DNA from: Acanthosoma haemorrhoidale
Taxonomy: Eukaryota > Arthropoda > Insecta > Hemiptera > Acanthosomatidae
Assembly (NCBI GenBank): GCA_930367205.1
Contig: OV884011.1
Span: 165,395,226-165,459,225 of the forward strand
Length of the DNA stretch: 64,000 bases
Direction: 5' to 3'
Part shown: in pieces, positions 13,516 through 25,221 of the stretch
Layout: the number at the start of each line of letters is the position of its first letter
Position numbering within the stretch: the first letter of the stretch is position 1
Notes under the pieces: model-generated
The model's input: the letters and a program-made list of their open reading frames with translations, nothing else
What the model was told of the DNA's origin: nothing
Databases searched by the model: none
Translations under genes and position numbers: made by a program

Positions 13516-13627
13516 GCTGTCTGTTGCTGCTAAGCTGGAACTGTTAAGTTGGAATGTTAAGTGTAACTAAAACAGATCTAATTTTTTTCACGTTTTACAT
13601 TTTTGAATGTTTCTTGCGACCTCTACT

Positions 13628-14080
13628 TTACAGAATACAGACAAACATCTGATCACCCCCAATCTTATTAAAAGTAGATCCACTCCCTCCGGGGTCGCTA
13701 ATAATACAGATTTGAGCGCCATTTAATTTCCCCAATAGCGAAGTTAAGAAGCTACGAAAGCGAAAAATAAAACAAGAAGGACACATAAAAATGTCGCTTG
13801 ACATGAGAGACTTGTCCCACAGTAGCTGAGGGAACAATTTCCGCCAGCAAGCCCAAGCTATTTCATCGCCTACACCGTACAGCGAGCGACACCCCTCAAA
13901 TATTTCCTTTCTACATAGAAGGACATTTGCCTTGGGTAAACATTGCTGTATTAGCCCATTGAGTAGAGCCGTCCTATCACTTCCGACATTAAAACACGGG
14001 ACGCTTTCAAGCAAAAGCCAACCCAGCCGGGGTGTTTGGAAACCGGATATTGGAGGCATGTTAACGTTGGATATACACAT
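13628..14080 (-). CDS. Unrecognised 150-codon open frame
   Basis: The frame is uninterrupted for 150 codons and clearly richer in G+C than its flanks. The predicted protein has hydrophobic and Cys-rich patches (FEGCRSLYGVGDEIAWACW, SDIFMCPSCFIFRFRSF) and ends GGDQMFVCIL. I recognise no domain. The start codon is uncertain; it may be an exon, a captured foreign gene fragment, or chance. It lies ~110 bp beyond the family C copy, on the same strand. No promoter or poly(A) signal was recognised. Confidence 0.35.
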   Translation of the reverse strand: MCISNVNMPPISGFQTPRLGWLLLESVPCFNVGSDRTALLNGLIQQCLPKANVLLCRKEIFEGCRSLYGVGDEIAWACWRKLFPQLLWDKSLMSSDIFMCPSCFIFRFRSFLTSLLGKLNGAQICIISDPGGSGSTFNKIGGDQMFVCIL

Positions 14081-16186
14081 TAGATCCAGCAGTTTACCCT
14101 AAAGCCTGGCTGACTCTTGTCAAAGGTCTAGGAGAATAAAGCAAGTGAAAAGTACTTTTAATTTCCTCTACTACATACATTCATTAAACTGCGAGGCTTG
14201 GATTCCCACCTCACCTGAAGTTTTCTTTTCCCCGGTGTCTTTGCCTCGGATCAGATCAGCCACACAAAAGGGAAAGGGAACAGCTACTTAATAAAAATAA
14301 AGAAGCCAGCCTATTTCAGAATAACGGAATAACGACAATCTTTATTCTTATGACGAGCCCCAAGGGTACCATTTTATGCTTTACAATTGCGTAAAAAAAG
14401 AATTTACGGAATCTGAAGACGTTAAAGTATAAACGACAATATACAAGTGATTAGTTTTTGGTTAAAATACAATAGCGGAAATATTGAAATACAAATTTGA
14501 GCTAGTTTCTCAAGCTTTTATAATTTCTCAAATCCCAGTTCAGAAGCTATTTCAGAAATATTCTGACTTTCCCCATGAATAAAGGACTAATGTAGACGCA
14601 ACGTAAATTTTTGAAAGCCATCATTTATTGCAGTGGGCTTTTATAGTCTAAATTGTGGTTTAGGAAACCAGGAGAGGTTTTCTTTTTCTGCTGAGCCTTC
14701 CATGTTTAAGTAAGGCACCCCTGAATGCAATTTCCTACCATAGCCCTTGCTGCATTTTCATTACCCTTTTTGGGTGCCTACTTTCCCGCACATCTCGTCT
14801 GATCCAAATGGCTTTCACGCCTACGAAAGTCTAAAACTTCAACATAGTAGTCATCCAGAATTCTGGCACCTTCGTGACATAATTTAATTACGAAAATCAG
14901 CCAGAACCAACTATATTTCAAGCTGCTGAGAAAAATAAACTTTGTGATACGAAAACACTTCTATCACATGACTCACACAAGGTAATATTTTCATTGTTTT
15001 ATCAATTATTCTATGAATTTGTTGGCGGGAGATTCCCCCCCCCCATAGTGTAGCATCCTCCTTAATGTACTGTAAATCTGGTAAAATTAGCTATGCCAAA
15101 CAAACTGAAGCAATAGTTCTAAGAAAAAGAAAACCAAAAGTGTTCAATAAAATAGTAGGGATAGTGAATTTGAGTGGAAAGTAGTTTTGGGTTATCTAGA
15201 CTGTAGACTCCCTTTCACAGAACACAAAAACCATACATGCACAACCACATCAGTTACATCTTGCATTTTGTCATATCATCAGTAGAAATTCTAAACTTAA
15301 TACCCAAACTAAATTACTCATTCGCTAACACATTTTAGTTAAAGACTGTGCTTTTTATTTAATTTATTGTCGTTAATAATATTTTTTCCTTAAATAAAAT
15401 TCATGTGCACTTCAGTGAATAATTTATTCATAAACAAGAACGATTATGTTATTATTTTATTTTTTAATTATATGAGTGTACATTAGAATAAGATTATTTT
15501 TATTACGTGAATATTGCAAATAAATTTCTTAAAATAAGGTTGCTCAATATAAAATTTTGAAATGGCACAGGAAATAAAATACTAAAAATGTTGGCTAAAA
15601 TATTATCGACTAAATTTCATAATCCACAGGAAGGTGTTAGTCGGGCGAAACAGACGTGTCGATGCGACAAGAGTTAGGGGCGGGAAGTGAAAGCACCCTC
15701 TCTCCTATTGTCCCAGAAATAAATGGAACCTGGGACGTACACAGGGATATGGGGATCTCCTGAAGGGGAAACATGGGAATATCGGATGAAGCAGACAATT
15801 TATTCGGGCTTGCCAACCTAAGCCCCTCAAACCGGATAAAAATCCCATTACAAGTTAATGGCCACCCCCCCCCTCCCGCTAGATATTAACAGCAATTGAA
15901 TATGGACGGTCGGAAGGATAAGGGAGGTTTTTATTCGACCTTTAGCTTCGACGGATTTCACCGGCTCGGGTGGCCGGGGTAATTCCCAACCCTTAGTAAC
16001 ATAGCTACCTACCATTTACTGTATTTTATCTTCACGTCTTCATATCTGTTGGGATAAGCCTGTGGAAACAGCCCGAGGAGTTTGAGAGTCGCTTTACTTT
16101 ATAATGTAATCTCTCAACCTTCACACCTCACAAGCTATTTGCTTAGCTTAAAGGCGTGTATATATATTTATTTATTTACCTTACAA
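14081..16186. other. No gene recognised
   Basis: AT-rich DNA. A C-rich tract at about 15037-15045 and a more GC-rich stretch at 15.63-16.0 kb are visible. No coding signal was recognised. Confidence 0.4.
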
Positions 16187-17085
16187 TGGCGGATCAAAAT
16201 TAATGAAGCAAAATGCTCCCACATTACCTTCACCCTCTGTCGTAAGTCTTGACCACTAGTTTATTGGTTAATTAATTCCATTCCTCTCCCTGTATCCGAG
16301 ACAGTACGGTACTGAGGCTTCCATCTCGACAAACGACTGACCTGAAACCCACACACGAGGCTAAAAAGACAAGAACTAAACAGACGCTTTGGATAACTGT
16401 ACAGACTACTTCAAAGGACATTCCATCTCTCAATTAGAAAATAAAGTTAAAAGTTATACTTAAGCCAATCTGGACATACGGAATAGAGCTATAGGGGGGA
16501 GGGACAGCAAAAAAGTCAAACATCAAGCGTATCCAATCATTTCAATCAAAAGTCCTGAGAACAATAGTAAATGCCCCTTATTACATTAGCAACAAAACCC
16601 TTCATAACGATCTTAACATACCCTACATTCTTGAACTCATCCCTTCCAAGTATATGAAATTCCATAGTAGCCTCTCCAACCATCCTAACCCCGTAGCACA
16701 GTCATTGCACTGTGCCACTCCACCCTATAATCCTCCTTGGAGACTGAAACGGCAGTGGCCTCGTGACCTGCTATGAATGCGTGACAGTGGGAGCCCTGGC
16801 AATGACCAGTTTCTCCAATCATGTCCTGAGTGTCTGTGGCTCTCACGCTTGGTCGTATCCGGTGAAGTGGCTGACGGACGAGCGTGGGGGACATTCCAAG
16901 ACTCTGCTTCCTCTTTCGCATGCGAGGGAGGTGACAAACATTTGGATTAGGGAGGCCTCTGGGCTTTTTGTAAATATTGTATGAATGAGCGAATGAATGA
17001 TGAATTGTAAATATGGTATGAATGAGAACATTTATCTCAATTACTTATTGCCTAATAAGGTAGATTCTAATTTTAGCACGATAAA
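16187..17085 (+). mobile_element. LINE family A, 5'-truncated copy with ORF2 C-terminus
   Basis: It starts in the ORF2 region equivalent to WRIKVNEGKCSHITF (about residue 703) and continues through SNIKRIQSFQSKVLRTIVNA and LELIPSKYMKFHSSLSNHP to the 3' UTR and GATAAAG end. Frameshifts and a deletion around the YLGFHLDKRLTW region break it. The Met variant after SKY is present. Confidence 0.9.
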
Positions 17086-18243
17086 GAATATAATTGTACA
17101 TTTATTTACCTAAAAATAATCTGATCCAGGGATAGAGGCACTATTTTTTGCACTATATCACACTTTTCCCTTCACCACCTTTTAAGCTAGAGTTTTTTGG
17201 AACTTCAACAAAGGAACACAAGTTAGAGTTTAGTATGTTATTATAGTGGTTTTCAGACATCAGAACCTTCCGATCCGGCTTTAATACTCACCCCTTTGCT
17301 TCCTAATTTAAACATTATTTTTGCCCAATAAGTACCACAGGTAGGAGATTGATCGGCCATTAAAGGCAACAAATTAATTGACAGTTTTGTTTTGTTTATT
17401 TTCACGTAGCGTCCATGTGTAATACTACAAATTCACTGTTTTTTGTCATTCAAGGGTTTGTCGATGTCAACTGTGAAACCGCTAATGTTTTCCGCTGAGA
17501 ATCCGTTCAAAGAAATACTTCAAGCACACTTCAAGTATGATTCGGCAAGGTACGAAATTCCAAGTATAGCGTTCCACGGAAGCAGCTTAAATAGCACAAC
17601 AATGGAACTATTATCTTTCCTTCCAGTACTCCGTATTCGGTTTATCAATATCTTAGCCGAACCGAGGGGAGCACTTGTTAGGAGCTTTTGTCCCGGCAAG
17701 AAGGGTCTTCGTCAAGTACCCTCTCGGCAGAGGCACTTGATGTATATCTGGTAGCGTTGATCAAAACTTAGTCCGATGCAGCTGTGAAGTAAAAATTATC
17801 ATATATATATATATATATTTAAAACTATGGTTAATTAGTTTTATATTTAACTTAAACGTTTAGCCTATTATTGATGCATATTTTTATAACTGACAAATCT
17901 GTCACGTTTATGGCAGTCATGTTCTCAATTCGTCATGTTTTTTATCCATTTAAGCAAGAATAAACCGTCCTATATGGTGGATTTAGTCAATAAATGTGCC
18001 GGACTAAACTCCTCTACAAATAAAACCAACTAATTTTCTTTTTGATATTTTAAATTTTGCTCTCATTATTTTTTCACGTAACAAAAAGGGATAATCCACT
18101 TTCGGAAATCTCTCACATTTTTTCACTAACCTCAAGTGAACTTTTTAAATAAAACTACTTCTTTGGAACGAAACGGAGAGAATTAAAGTATAAGGAGACA
18201 AAACCCATAGAAATAGTTTTTTTTTTTTTATTATTTTGACTAT
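17086..18243. other. No gene recognised
   Basis: AT-rich DNA. A 103-codon frame at 17443-17754 (+) is moderately GC-rich and coding-like in composition but matches nothing I know. A (TA)n tract lies near 17801-17817. Confidence 0.4.
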
Positions 18244-18395
18244 TCCATGTGGGTTTGGGATGTCTCTGGGCTGTTTGTATACACTGTATGAATGAGCGAG
18301 CGAATGAAAATTTGTAAATATGGATTGAATGAGATCATTTATCACAATTACTTATTGCTCAATAAGGCAGATTGTAATTTTATCATAATAAAGCT
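18244..18395 (+). mobile_element. LINE family A, short 3' fragment
   Basis: The copy begins at CCATGTGGGTTTGGGATGTC in the 3' UTR and runs to AATTTTATCATAATAAAG. It contains the ATGAATGAGCGAGCGAATGA tail. It retains only ~150 bases. Confidence 0.9.
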
Positions 18396-19339
18396 GCTTG
18401 ATAAAAAATAATAAATTATTTTGATTATGCATATTTAGAACTTTTTTAGAAGTTGGATTAAAAATTGGGGTAACGTTTTCCTCACAAATATGTAAAAATC
18501 ATTTATTAAAACAAATTAGCGAAAACAGTGGACCGGATGTTGTGATGAGATGAAAAAACGACACGCACACCCTAATTGAACAACGCCGTTCGTCGAAAAA
18601 TAACTCAAAATTTTGTAAAGTTTCTTTTCAGGTTAGTATAGAAGGTAGTTCAGGGTGAGTCTTTTCTCACCATGAATCTTCATGAAAAGCTTGACGCTCT
18701 AAGTGAATGAGTAAGGTGAGGTATCTAGGTTATGACACGTCACGCTGCGGTTTACACAGCATAATCTATACAGCAACTTGTGAAATTGTGTTTAATAAAC
18801 TTCAACAGCACCCTCGGGACTCAGCGCCGGTGAGGGAGAAACTTTTGAAGAAGATATGGTACGTAGTTTGAGACGGATTTTGTTTGTTAGCGAGCAGTTG
18901 TAAGTTTGTGGCAATTTCCATTCCACAAGAGCAAAAGGAAACATAAAGAAGAGAACAATACGTGGTCCCTAGAGCTTGCAAACATAAATCTAAACAATCT
19001 GACTCACAAATCAACGGCCTTTATTTAAATTAAGCAACCAATTACTGCACATTTTCAAAACTCATAATTTCTTGCCTAGCGCTCAATGTTAACAAGATTT
19101 AAACAAAATCCTATTGAATTATCTATTGAAAAAAAAAGTACTGAATTTTCATTGAACCCAAAAAAGGTAGAGATACTTTCAAAATGTAAATTGTAATAGT
19201 TATTCGTAATAATGTCTTTTAAATATGTTATTCAATCGACATTTTAACTATTTTCTATGTATTATTAAATAGGTTTTAATTATTACTTTGAAAATTGAAT
19301 ATTTCTGGTTTAAAAGTTTTTGTTTATTTATTTAAATCA
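18396..19339. other. No gene recognised
   Basis: AT-rich. A small frame at 19014-18802 (-) is Cys-rich but unrecognised. Confidence 0.4.
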
Positions 19340-19680
19340 TTTCAGAAGCTTTAGTGGCAGCATGGAGGAGTTTATAGTCCTGGTAATGGCCAGTTTCTCT
19401 AATGTCCTGAGCGTCTGTGGCTTTCCTGCTATTAGTCGGCCTCCATTGGGTCCTATCCGGTGACGCGCTAGGGGATGAGCGTGGGAGTCTTCCTAAGACT
19501 CCGCTTCCTCTTTCGCATTCGACGGAAGTGACATGTGGATTTGGGAGGTCTCTGTGCTGTTTGGAAATACTGTATGAATGAGTGAGTGAACGATATTGTA
19601 AATATGGTATGAATGAGATCATTTATCACTACTACTTATTGCCTAATAAGGCAGACTGTAATTTTAGCACAATAAAGAAG
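19340..19680 (+). mobile_element. LINE family A, 5'-truncated copy (3' UTR)
   Basis: It begins near CTTTAGTGGCAGCATGGAGG and carries the block GGCCAGTTTCTCTAATGTCC, a diverged stem-loop region (GTCGGCCTCCATTGG then GTGACGCGCTAGGGGATGAG) and the tail to AGCACAATAAAG. The second stem arm has lost bases, so pairing is reduced here. Confidence 0.9.
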
Positions 19681-20382
19681 TTTCAATATAATAGTAGAAT
19701 TTATTTTCTGTATATTAAAAAAAAAAAAAAATTCGATGATAGGAAGTCATAATTGACGACAAAATCTGAACAAATAAATTGATGGAAATTCAGTCATCGG
19801 TGCGTTACACTTCATAATTTGTGGGAAGATAAACTGGATTGTCCATTCAATTGTTCTAATCACTATCCGCAACCTGCGATTAAAGCTGACGATTTTAATA
19901 AATATCTTATAACTTGAATTGAATAATTTCTTAATAATTTGAATAATTACTTCATTAAAATGGATTCTTTTATCTATATTATTTTATTTTTAACTCAATA
20001 AATGGTTAAGAAATCGATCACTGACCCTCAAACTCCATCTTAAAAATCCATTTTCTCCGACCAACTTTAAACTAATCTATTATTAAAATGATTAATACCA
20101 TGACTCAAAAATGAGCTGCTCAATCGTAGAACTAACTAAATTATTTCTTAACATTTTTTACTTAATACCCTAGTTTATCCCAGCTTTAGTTACTCTCTCG
20201 ACGATCACACTTTTTTATCAAAAAAGTATTACACAAAAACAACTTTGACAACCCCTATAATATCAATATATTCTGAACGGAAACCCAGGATGATATTAAA
20301 AAAATGTATTCTTGGTTCACTCTTTCACAGTTGTAATGAGGCAGTTGACATAGAAGGCACAAAATGAGCCATGCATCCTGTT
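19681..20382. other. No gene recognised
   Basis: AT-rich spacer. No recognisable repeat. Confidence 0.4.
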
Positions 20383-20650
20383 TACGCTGAGTTATCCGTA
20401 AAGAATCAAAATCCTTTAATGATAATTCAAGCTCAGGTAGGTTTTATGGAACAAAAAAATATAATGGCCGCGAATTAAACAAATAAAAAAACGTTTAACG
20501 ACAAATTTATGCCAAATCACAATTCACTTTATTAGAAAAAAAACGCTACTCATAAATGTTGATCTGGTGATCTTAAGTTCAAGGGCTCGTACAGGCGGCG
20601 TAACCTCAACACTGACAGACCAAACCCCTGTCCCCAAAGCCTTGTTCCCC
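20383..20650 (+). repeat. Interspersed repeat family D, copy 1
   Basis: The block TGTTTACGCTGAGTTATCCG then TAAAGAATCAAAATCCTTTA, and later CAAATCACAATTCACTTTAT, recurs at 52.68-52.85 kb. The later part (GGGCTCGTACAGGCGGCGTA, then CCTCAACACTGACAGACCAA) resembles 54.23-54.30 kb. The family is unclassified; I see no coding part. Confidence 0.75.
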
Positions 20651-21099
20651 ACAGCCCAAAACACTATATTTAAGCCCAAAGCTCACTCTACCTTATTTAC
20701 TGCTCAAATTTATAGTATTGAAAACATTTTTTTTTTGTTGATGTAACTACAAATAAGATTGCTGCTAAGAAGAAATAACATTTTCATAACTTACATTTAA
20801 AGTTTTAATTTTTGGCATATGGTCATTTATATAATTTTCCCTGGCCTGAACACACCCAATCCTCTTCCCCTCGTTTCTACACAATCTTCCCGGACCTGCA
20901 AAACCTCATACGGGACGAAGCCAGGAGAGCATAACAACACGCTTGGTTTCCTGTGAAAAATTACATCAATATTTCACGGTTAGACGATTGCCACATTGAT
21001 GATTGGACCAACGAAATTCTCCACAGCAACATTTTGGAAGAGAACCCCCCAAATCACGATGTACAAGAGGCAATCGATGGCTTACTGTATGCTACGTGT

Positions 21100-21103
<4 letters not shown>
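20651..21103. other. No gene recognised
   Basis: Spacer between repeat D and the GA tract. No coding signal was recognised. Confidence 0.4.

Positions 21104-21184
<81 letters not shown>
21104..21184. repeat. (GA)n microsatellite, ~40 repeats
   Basis: An uninterrupted GA dinucleotide tract of about 81 bases. Open frames over it encode only Glu-Arg repeats and are artefacts. Confidence 0.98.
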
Positions 21185-21186
<2 letters not shown>

Positions 21187-22779
21187 GATAGAGAGGAGTT
21201 TCGTTTATTTTAATATGTATAACTGCGTTATCTGTGTTAGCACAAGAAAAGCTAAATTGTACAAGTTCTAAATTTATAGTCGAAAGGTTGAAAAAATACA
21301 GTATTAGTATACCTCTGTTGTTTTTTATTTCTAATAAAGATTTTGTGTAGTTGTGTGATTGTATTCATTGTAAAATCTTATAATTTTTTTAATTCTATCT
21401 TATTGAATACTTTATTTCACATTTACAATAATTGCTTCGGAACACTCAATTAAATATTGAAAAGCTAACGCAGGTTTTCTAAAAGTACTTTATTGTTTTC
21501 CCCTTTGGTAAAAGGAATAAGACAGTAATGGTTTGATACAAACTGCTTAGTCCATTAGTTGCCTATCCTGGGAGTGCGACTGATTTTCATTTCAGATTAT
21601 TTTTCTCAACTGCAATAATAGGATCGGTCACACCGAACTGTCTATTTTTTATGTATTTGTTATCTTAGTGCATTATTTCCATAAATTATGCATGTATACA
21701 GAATCACTAATTATAACACATAATGTTTTGAGTTTATAGAATGTAGTAATAAAAATTTAGCTGTTATTATAAACCCAGTTTTATATAGGATGATGACATT
21801 TTCTACTTTCATTCCAAGTTTTTATTGACTCTACTGAAAATGAAAGTCACAGGAAGAAAAATAATAAAATCGATAAATTGATTGACAAATTACTTTTTGA
21901 TTAATAATACATAATATGTGCTTTAGTATATTATAATTGTAGTACGTCTCTGAGACTGTCGTATGATTCATCACACCTCATGTCATTTTTTTTATTTAGG
22001 TATCACTTGACAAAGTTCACTTGTTATTGCCGTCACGAAATTAAAAGCATAAAACCCGCAATACTTGGCAAGCCCTGGTGCCGCTCTGTGCACTACTTCT
22101 CCTCCATCCACCTGATGTCTTCACTTCGATGATGATTAAGCAATAAACAAATTAGTAATTAGTCCCCCACCCGCTCGTATGTGGCAAGACCGTGCCAAGT
22201 AGCCACTTCATCCCAAATGTCTGATTTCATGAGTATAACTTTAATGGCTTGTATTTTCCGTTCAAATCGCATAGTTATAGACGAGCCATCATCAAATAGG
22301 ACTCAACTGGTGATCCTGCCAACAGCGAGATAACCCATTCATTGGCTTTAGGCTGCGGCACATACATTATACACATAGCCCCGGAGAGGTCTGAGAGAAT
22401 ATTCAATTTAATGCCGACCGGATTAGATCGAGATAGCATTGAGGGGTAGGAGAGGTACCATGGTTGTGGGGGGGCAGTTTTCATTGTGAACGCCGGATAT
22501 GAGTTCCTTTGTCATGGCTGGGAAATTCTCAGTTCGTTCCGTGCCAATAATTTTTTATTATGGTTGTTTTTAGCCGTTCCAGCCAGCCATTGCTCCAACA
22601 ACACACTAAAGCAATATAGATCCTTTGAGAGGGATCCATTTCCCCGACACTTTTATAGTACAATTACCAAATGTAATCTGTATATTACTTAAACAGTGTG
22701 ATAAATTCGAGTGTATTTATTTTGTATTATTTCAAGTGAAATTGTTTGCTGTCTATCATTTCTATCGTAACTTTTTTTT
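21185..22779. other. No gene recognised
   Basis: AT-rich DNA. A more GC-rich patch at about 22270-22510 carries short overlapping frames on both strands, none recognised. Confidence 0.4.
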
Positions 22780-23362
22780 CGTCCTGAGAACGATAGTTGA
22801 TGCCCCTTATTACGTCAGTAGCAAAACCCTTCATATAGATCTCAATATGCCGTACATTCTTGAACTCATCCCTTCCAAGTTCATGAAATTACATAGTAAC
22901 CTACCCAACCACCCTTGCACAATCATAACACTGCGCCACTCAGCCCTATGATCCTCCTCAGAGACTAAAGCGGCAGTGGCCTCGTGTTTGCTATAAATTC
23001 ATGACAGTGGGAGTCCTGGCATTGGTTAGTTTCTCCAATCATGTTCTGAGCCTATGTGGCTCTCGCGCTTTGGTCATCCTCCACTGGCTCGAATCCATGA
23101 CGCGGCTGACGGAAGAGCGTGGGGGACTTCTCAAGACTCCGGTTACTCTTTCGCATGCGAGGGAGGTGGCAGCCATGTGAATCAGGGAGGTCTCTGGGCT
23201 GTCTGTAAATACTGCATGAATGAGTGAGTAAATGAAAACTACATATAGCCTGAATGAGAACATTTATCACAATTACTTATTGCCCAATAAGTGAGATTGT
23301 AATTTTATCACAATAAAGAAGTTTCATATATTTACTTACAAGTGTTTTTGGTAATTCATTCC
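22780..23362 (+). mobile_element. LINE family A copy with a shared 3' extension
   Basis: It starts inside ORF2 at the codons for VLRTIVDAPYYVSSKTLH, continues through LELIPSKFMKLHSNLPNHP and the 3' UTR, and reaches AATAAAG at about 23319. A further ~43 bases (AGTTTCATATATTTACTTAC to ATTCATTCCA) are shared with the copy ending at 33.78 kb but not with other copies. Confidence 0.9.
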
Positions 23363-24328
23363 AATACAATTTTCAAAAATTTCATTATAATAACATAGGT
23401 GGGGTAGGTTTCGTAGTAGATTACCAACCCTGCTCCAGCTACGATTCCATTGCACTCATAAATTTATTGGATTGGGATCCTACTGTGGCTTCTTTAATAA
23501 GGTTGGGTTACTGTTGATCTCCCCCCCCCCCCGGCGGGCGGATCTAATAAAATTTCAAGTTTTTACAGTACTAAATTTAGATTTGACTTGCGATTAGTTT
23601 CTAGGGATATACATCGGGTTATTTTAATAAATATTTAAAATATATTTCTGTTTTTCTTTAAAAAATTACAATTTACTTTTAAAAACTTAAAAATATTTCA
23701 TACTGTCATAAACTGTCAAATAAAAAGCTGTAAATGACTAAGACATTTTGAGGCAGATATTCCACACTCACCTAACCGAGGATTCAATAATATGTTTAGA
23801 TCCTCTATCGATCTGTTGACAATAATACCAAATACAATTGCCGATTCAAACTAACAAAATTATTTCGAACTCATCGTTTTTCAGGCTACATCGGGTCTAC
23901 TGAGTCAATAAGCGCGCACGATAAACAATAATAGTTTGATTCATTGCTCAGATTTTTTCCCTAGGCAAATGGGCCAACACGCTGTACCTGACATATTACT
24001 AAGATAAAGAAATTAAAAAAACATTTTTGGTTTGAGAACTCTATCAAATAGTAAATAAGTCTCTTAAAAAAAAAGGAACACCCTTCAGTGACTCTTATAA
24101 AATTGGTGAATAGTAATTGTTTCTAAAGCAGGCTGACGGAGTAGGCAGTGGGGGTCACTATCTCCCAAGAAGCATCACGTATGAGGAATGGGCGGTGTGC
24201 CCAATTAGTCAAATCTCTAATTAACTTGACTCTTGGCCAACTGTAGTGACAGGATGTTACATCTGCAGCGTTGCAGAAGCTGGGCCGTTTGCGCAACCCT
24301 CACACTACTGCCGACACACGACGGCAGG
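23363..24328. other. Spacer upstream of the cuticle-type gene
   Basis: AT-rich DNA with a C-rich run near 23521-23532. It should include distal control sequences of the downstream gene, but I recognise no specific site. Confidence 0.4.
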
Positions 24329-24363
24329 TATATAAGATGCAGTGTGCAGTGAGTAGAGTCAGT
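24329..24363 (+). promoter_or_regulatory. TATA box and arthropod initiator
   Basis: TATATAAG lies at 24329-24336 and TCAGT at 24359-24363. The A of TCAGT (24361) is 32 bases after the first T of the TATA box, the usual spacing for an arthropod RNA polymerase II core promoter. This places the start site 24 bases upstream of the ATG chosen below. Confidence 0.85.
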
Positions 24364-24384
24364 GAATACAGAGCAGTGAACGCG

Positions 24385-25191
24385 ATGAGGACTTGTGCAT
24401 TAGTGCTTCTGCTGGCTTGCCTGGCCGTAGCAGACGACAAGAAGAAAGTCGAAGAGAAGAAGGTCGAGGAGAAAAAGCAAGACAAGCGAGGCCTCTTCGA
24501 CGTGGGCAACTTCGGCGATGGTCACTTTGGTGGCGGAGGCGGAGGCTTCGGGGATAACTATCACACGGAAGTCATCACCAAGGAAGTCCCCTATCCGGTG
24601 CCCGTGCAAGTGGAGAAGCACGTGCCGTATCCTGTCCATGTGCCGATAGACCGTCCAGTGCCCATCCACGTACCCAAGCCTTACCCAGTGACCGTCGAGA
24701 AGAAGATCCCTTATCCAGTCAAAGTACCCATTCCTCAGCCGTACCCAGTCTACAAGAACGTACCTTACCCAGTGAAAGTGCCCGTCGACAACCCAGTCCC
24801 CGTACACATCGACAAGCCGGTACCCTACATCGTCGAGAAGAAGGTGCCGTACCCGGTCGAGAAGCATGTGCCCTACCCTGTGAAGGAGATCGTCGAGATC
24901 CCAAGGCCTTACCACGTGCCATACACCGTCGAGAAGAAGGTTCCCTACATCGTAGAGAAGAAGATCCCTGTCCACGTTAAAGTGCCAGTGGACAAGCCCT
25001 ACCCAGTGTACGTGCCAAAGCCCTATGCCGTCCACGTTGAGAAGAAGGTCCCGTACATCGTCGAAAAAAACGTGCCCTACGAAGTAAAGGTGCCAGAGTA
25101 CGTCAAGATCCCCGTGCCCTACTACGTCCACAAGGAAGACCACAGCTTCGGAGGTGGCGATCACTCGTCCTTTGGTGGACACCATTACTAA
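24385..25191 (+). CDS. Secreted PYPV-repeat cuticular-type protein
   Basis: This is a 268-residue secreted protein, probably structural and deposited in cuticle or another extracellular matrix. The frame is open upstream to 24271, but the promoter places the start site at 24361, so the ATG at 24385 is the first usable one. It opens with a signal peptide (MRTCALVLLLACLAVA, cleavage before DD). A Lys/Glu-rich segment follows with a KR dibasic site, then a Gly/Phe-rich stretch (GGGGGGFGDN). About 180 residues of degenerate Pro/Val/Tyr/Lys repeats come next, including nine PYPV motifs and several VEKKVPY units. The end is GGGDHSSFGGHHY. There is no Cys in the mature part. Tyr-rich, Lys-rich repeats suit quinone or dityrosine cross-linking (inference). 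It resembles low-complexity insect cuticle proteins, possibly of the Vajk type; this is from composition only. Codon use is GC-rich against AT-rich flanks. No intron is visible. Confidence 0.9.
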   Translation: MRTCALVLLLACLAVADDKKKVEEKKVEEKKQDKRGLFDVGNFGDGHFGGGGGGFGDNYHTEVITKEVPYPVPVQVEKHVPYPVHVPIDRPVPIHVPKPYPVTVEKKIPYPVKVPIPQPYPVYKNVPYPVKVPVDNPVPVHIDKPVPYIVEKKVPYPVEKHVPYPVKEIVEIPRPYHVPYTVEKKVPYIVEKKIPVHVKVPVDKPYPVYVPKPYAVHVEKKVPYIVEKNVPYEVKVPEYVKIPVPYYVHKEDHSFGGGDHSSFGGHHY

Positions 25192-25205
25192 TAACAGTCC
25201 TGTTC

Positions 25206-25221
25206 AATAAATTCAAATAAA
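25206..25221 (+). promoter_or_regulatory. Two polyadenylation signals
   Basis: AATAAA occurs at 25206-25211 and again at 25216-25221, 15 and 25 bases after the stop codon. Together with the promoter they delimit a compact transcript of roughly 0.9 kb. Confidence 0.75.

Noticed and set aside
16685..17031. Several short frames on both strands at 16.7-17.0 kb
   Set aside because: They lie in the family A 3' UTR and recur in other truncated copies (for example 39271-39594 and 46679-47038) with frame changes; they are not genes.
20996..21271. 91-codon frame with a long Glu-Arg repeat
   Set aside because: It is generated by the (GA)n tract and has no other coding feature. The same applies to both frames at 26455-26710.
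24271..24384. N-terminal extension of the cuticle-type frame
   Set aside because: It lies upstream of and across the TATA box and initiator; the signal peptide starts at the ATG at 24385.
24400..25185. 261-codon open frame antisense to the cuticle-type gene
   Set aside because: The sense strand has a promoter, signal peptide and poly(A) signals. The antisense frame stays open because of the repetitive GC-rich codons of the sense repeats.
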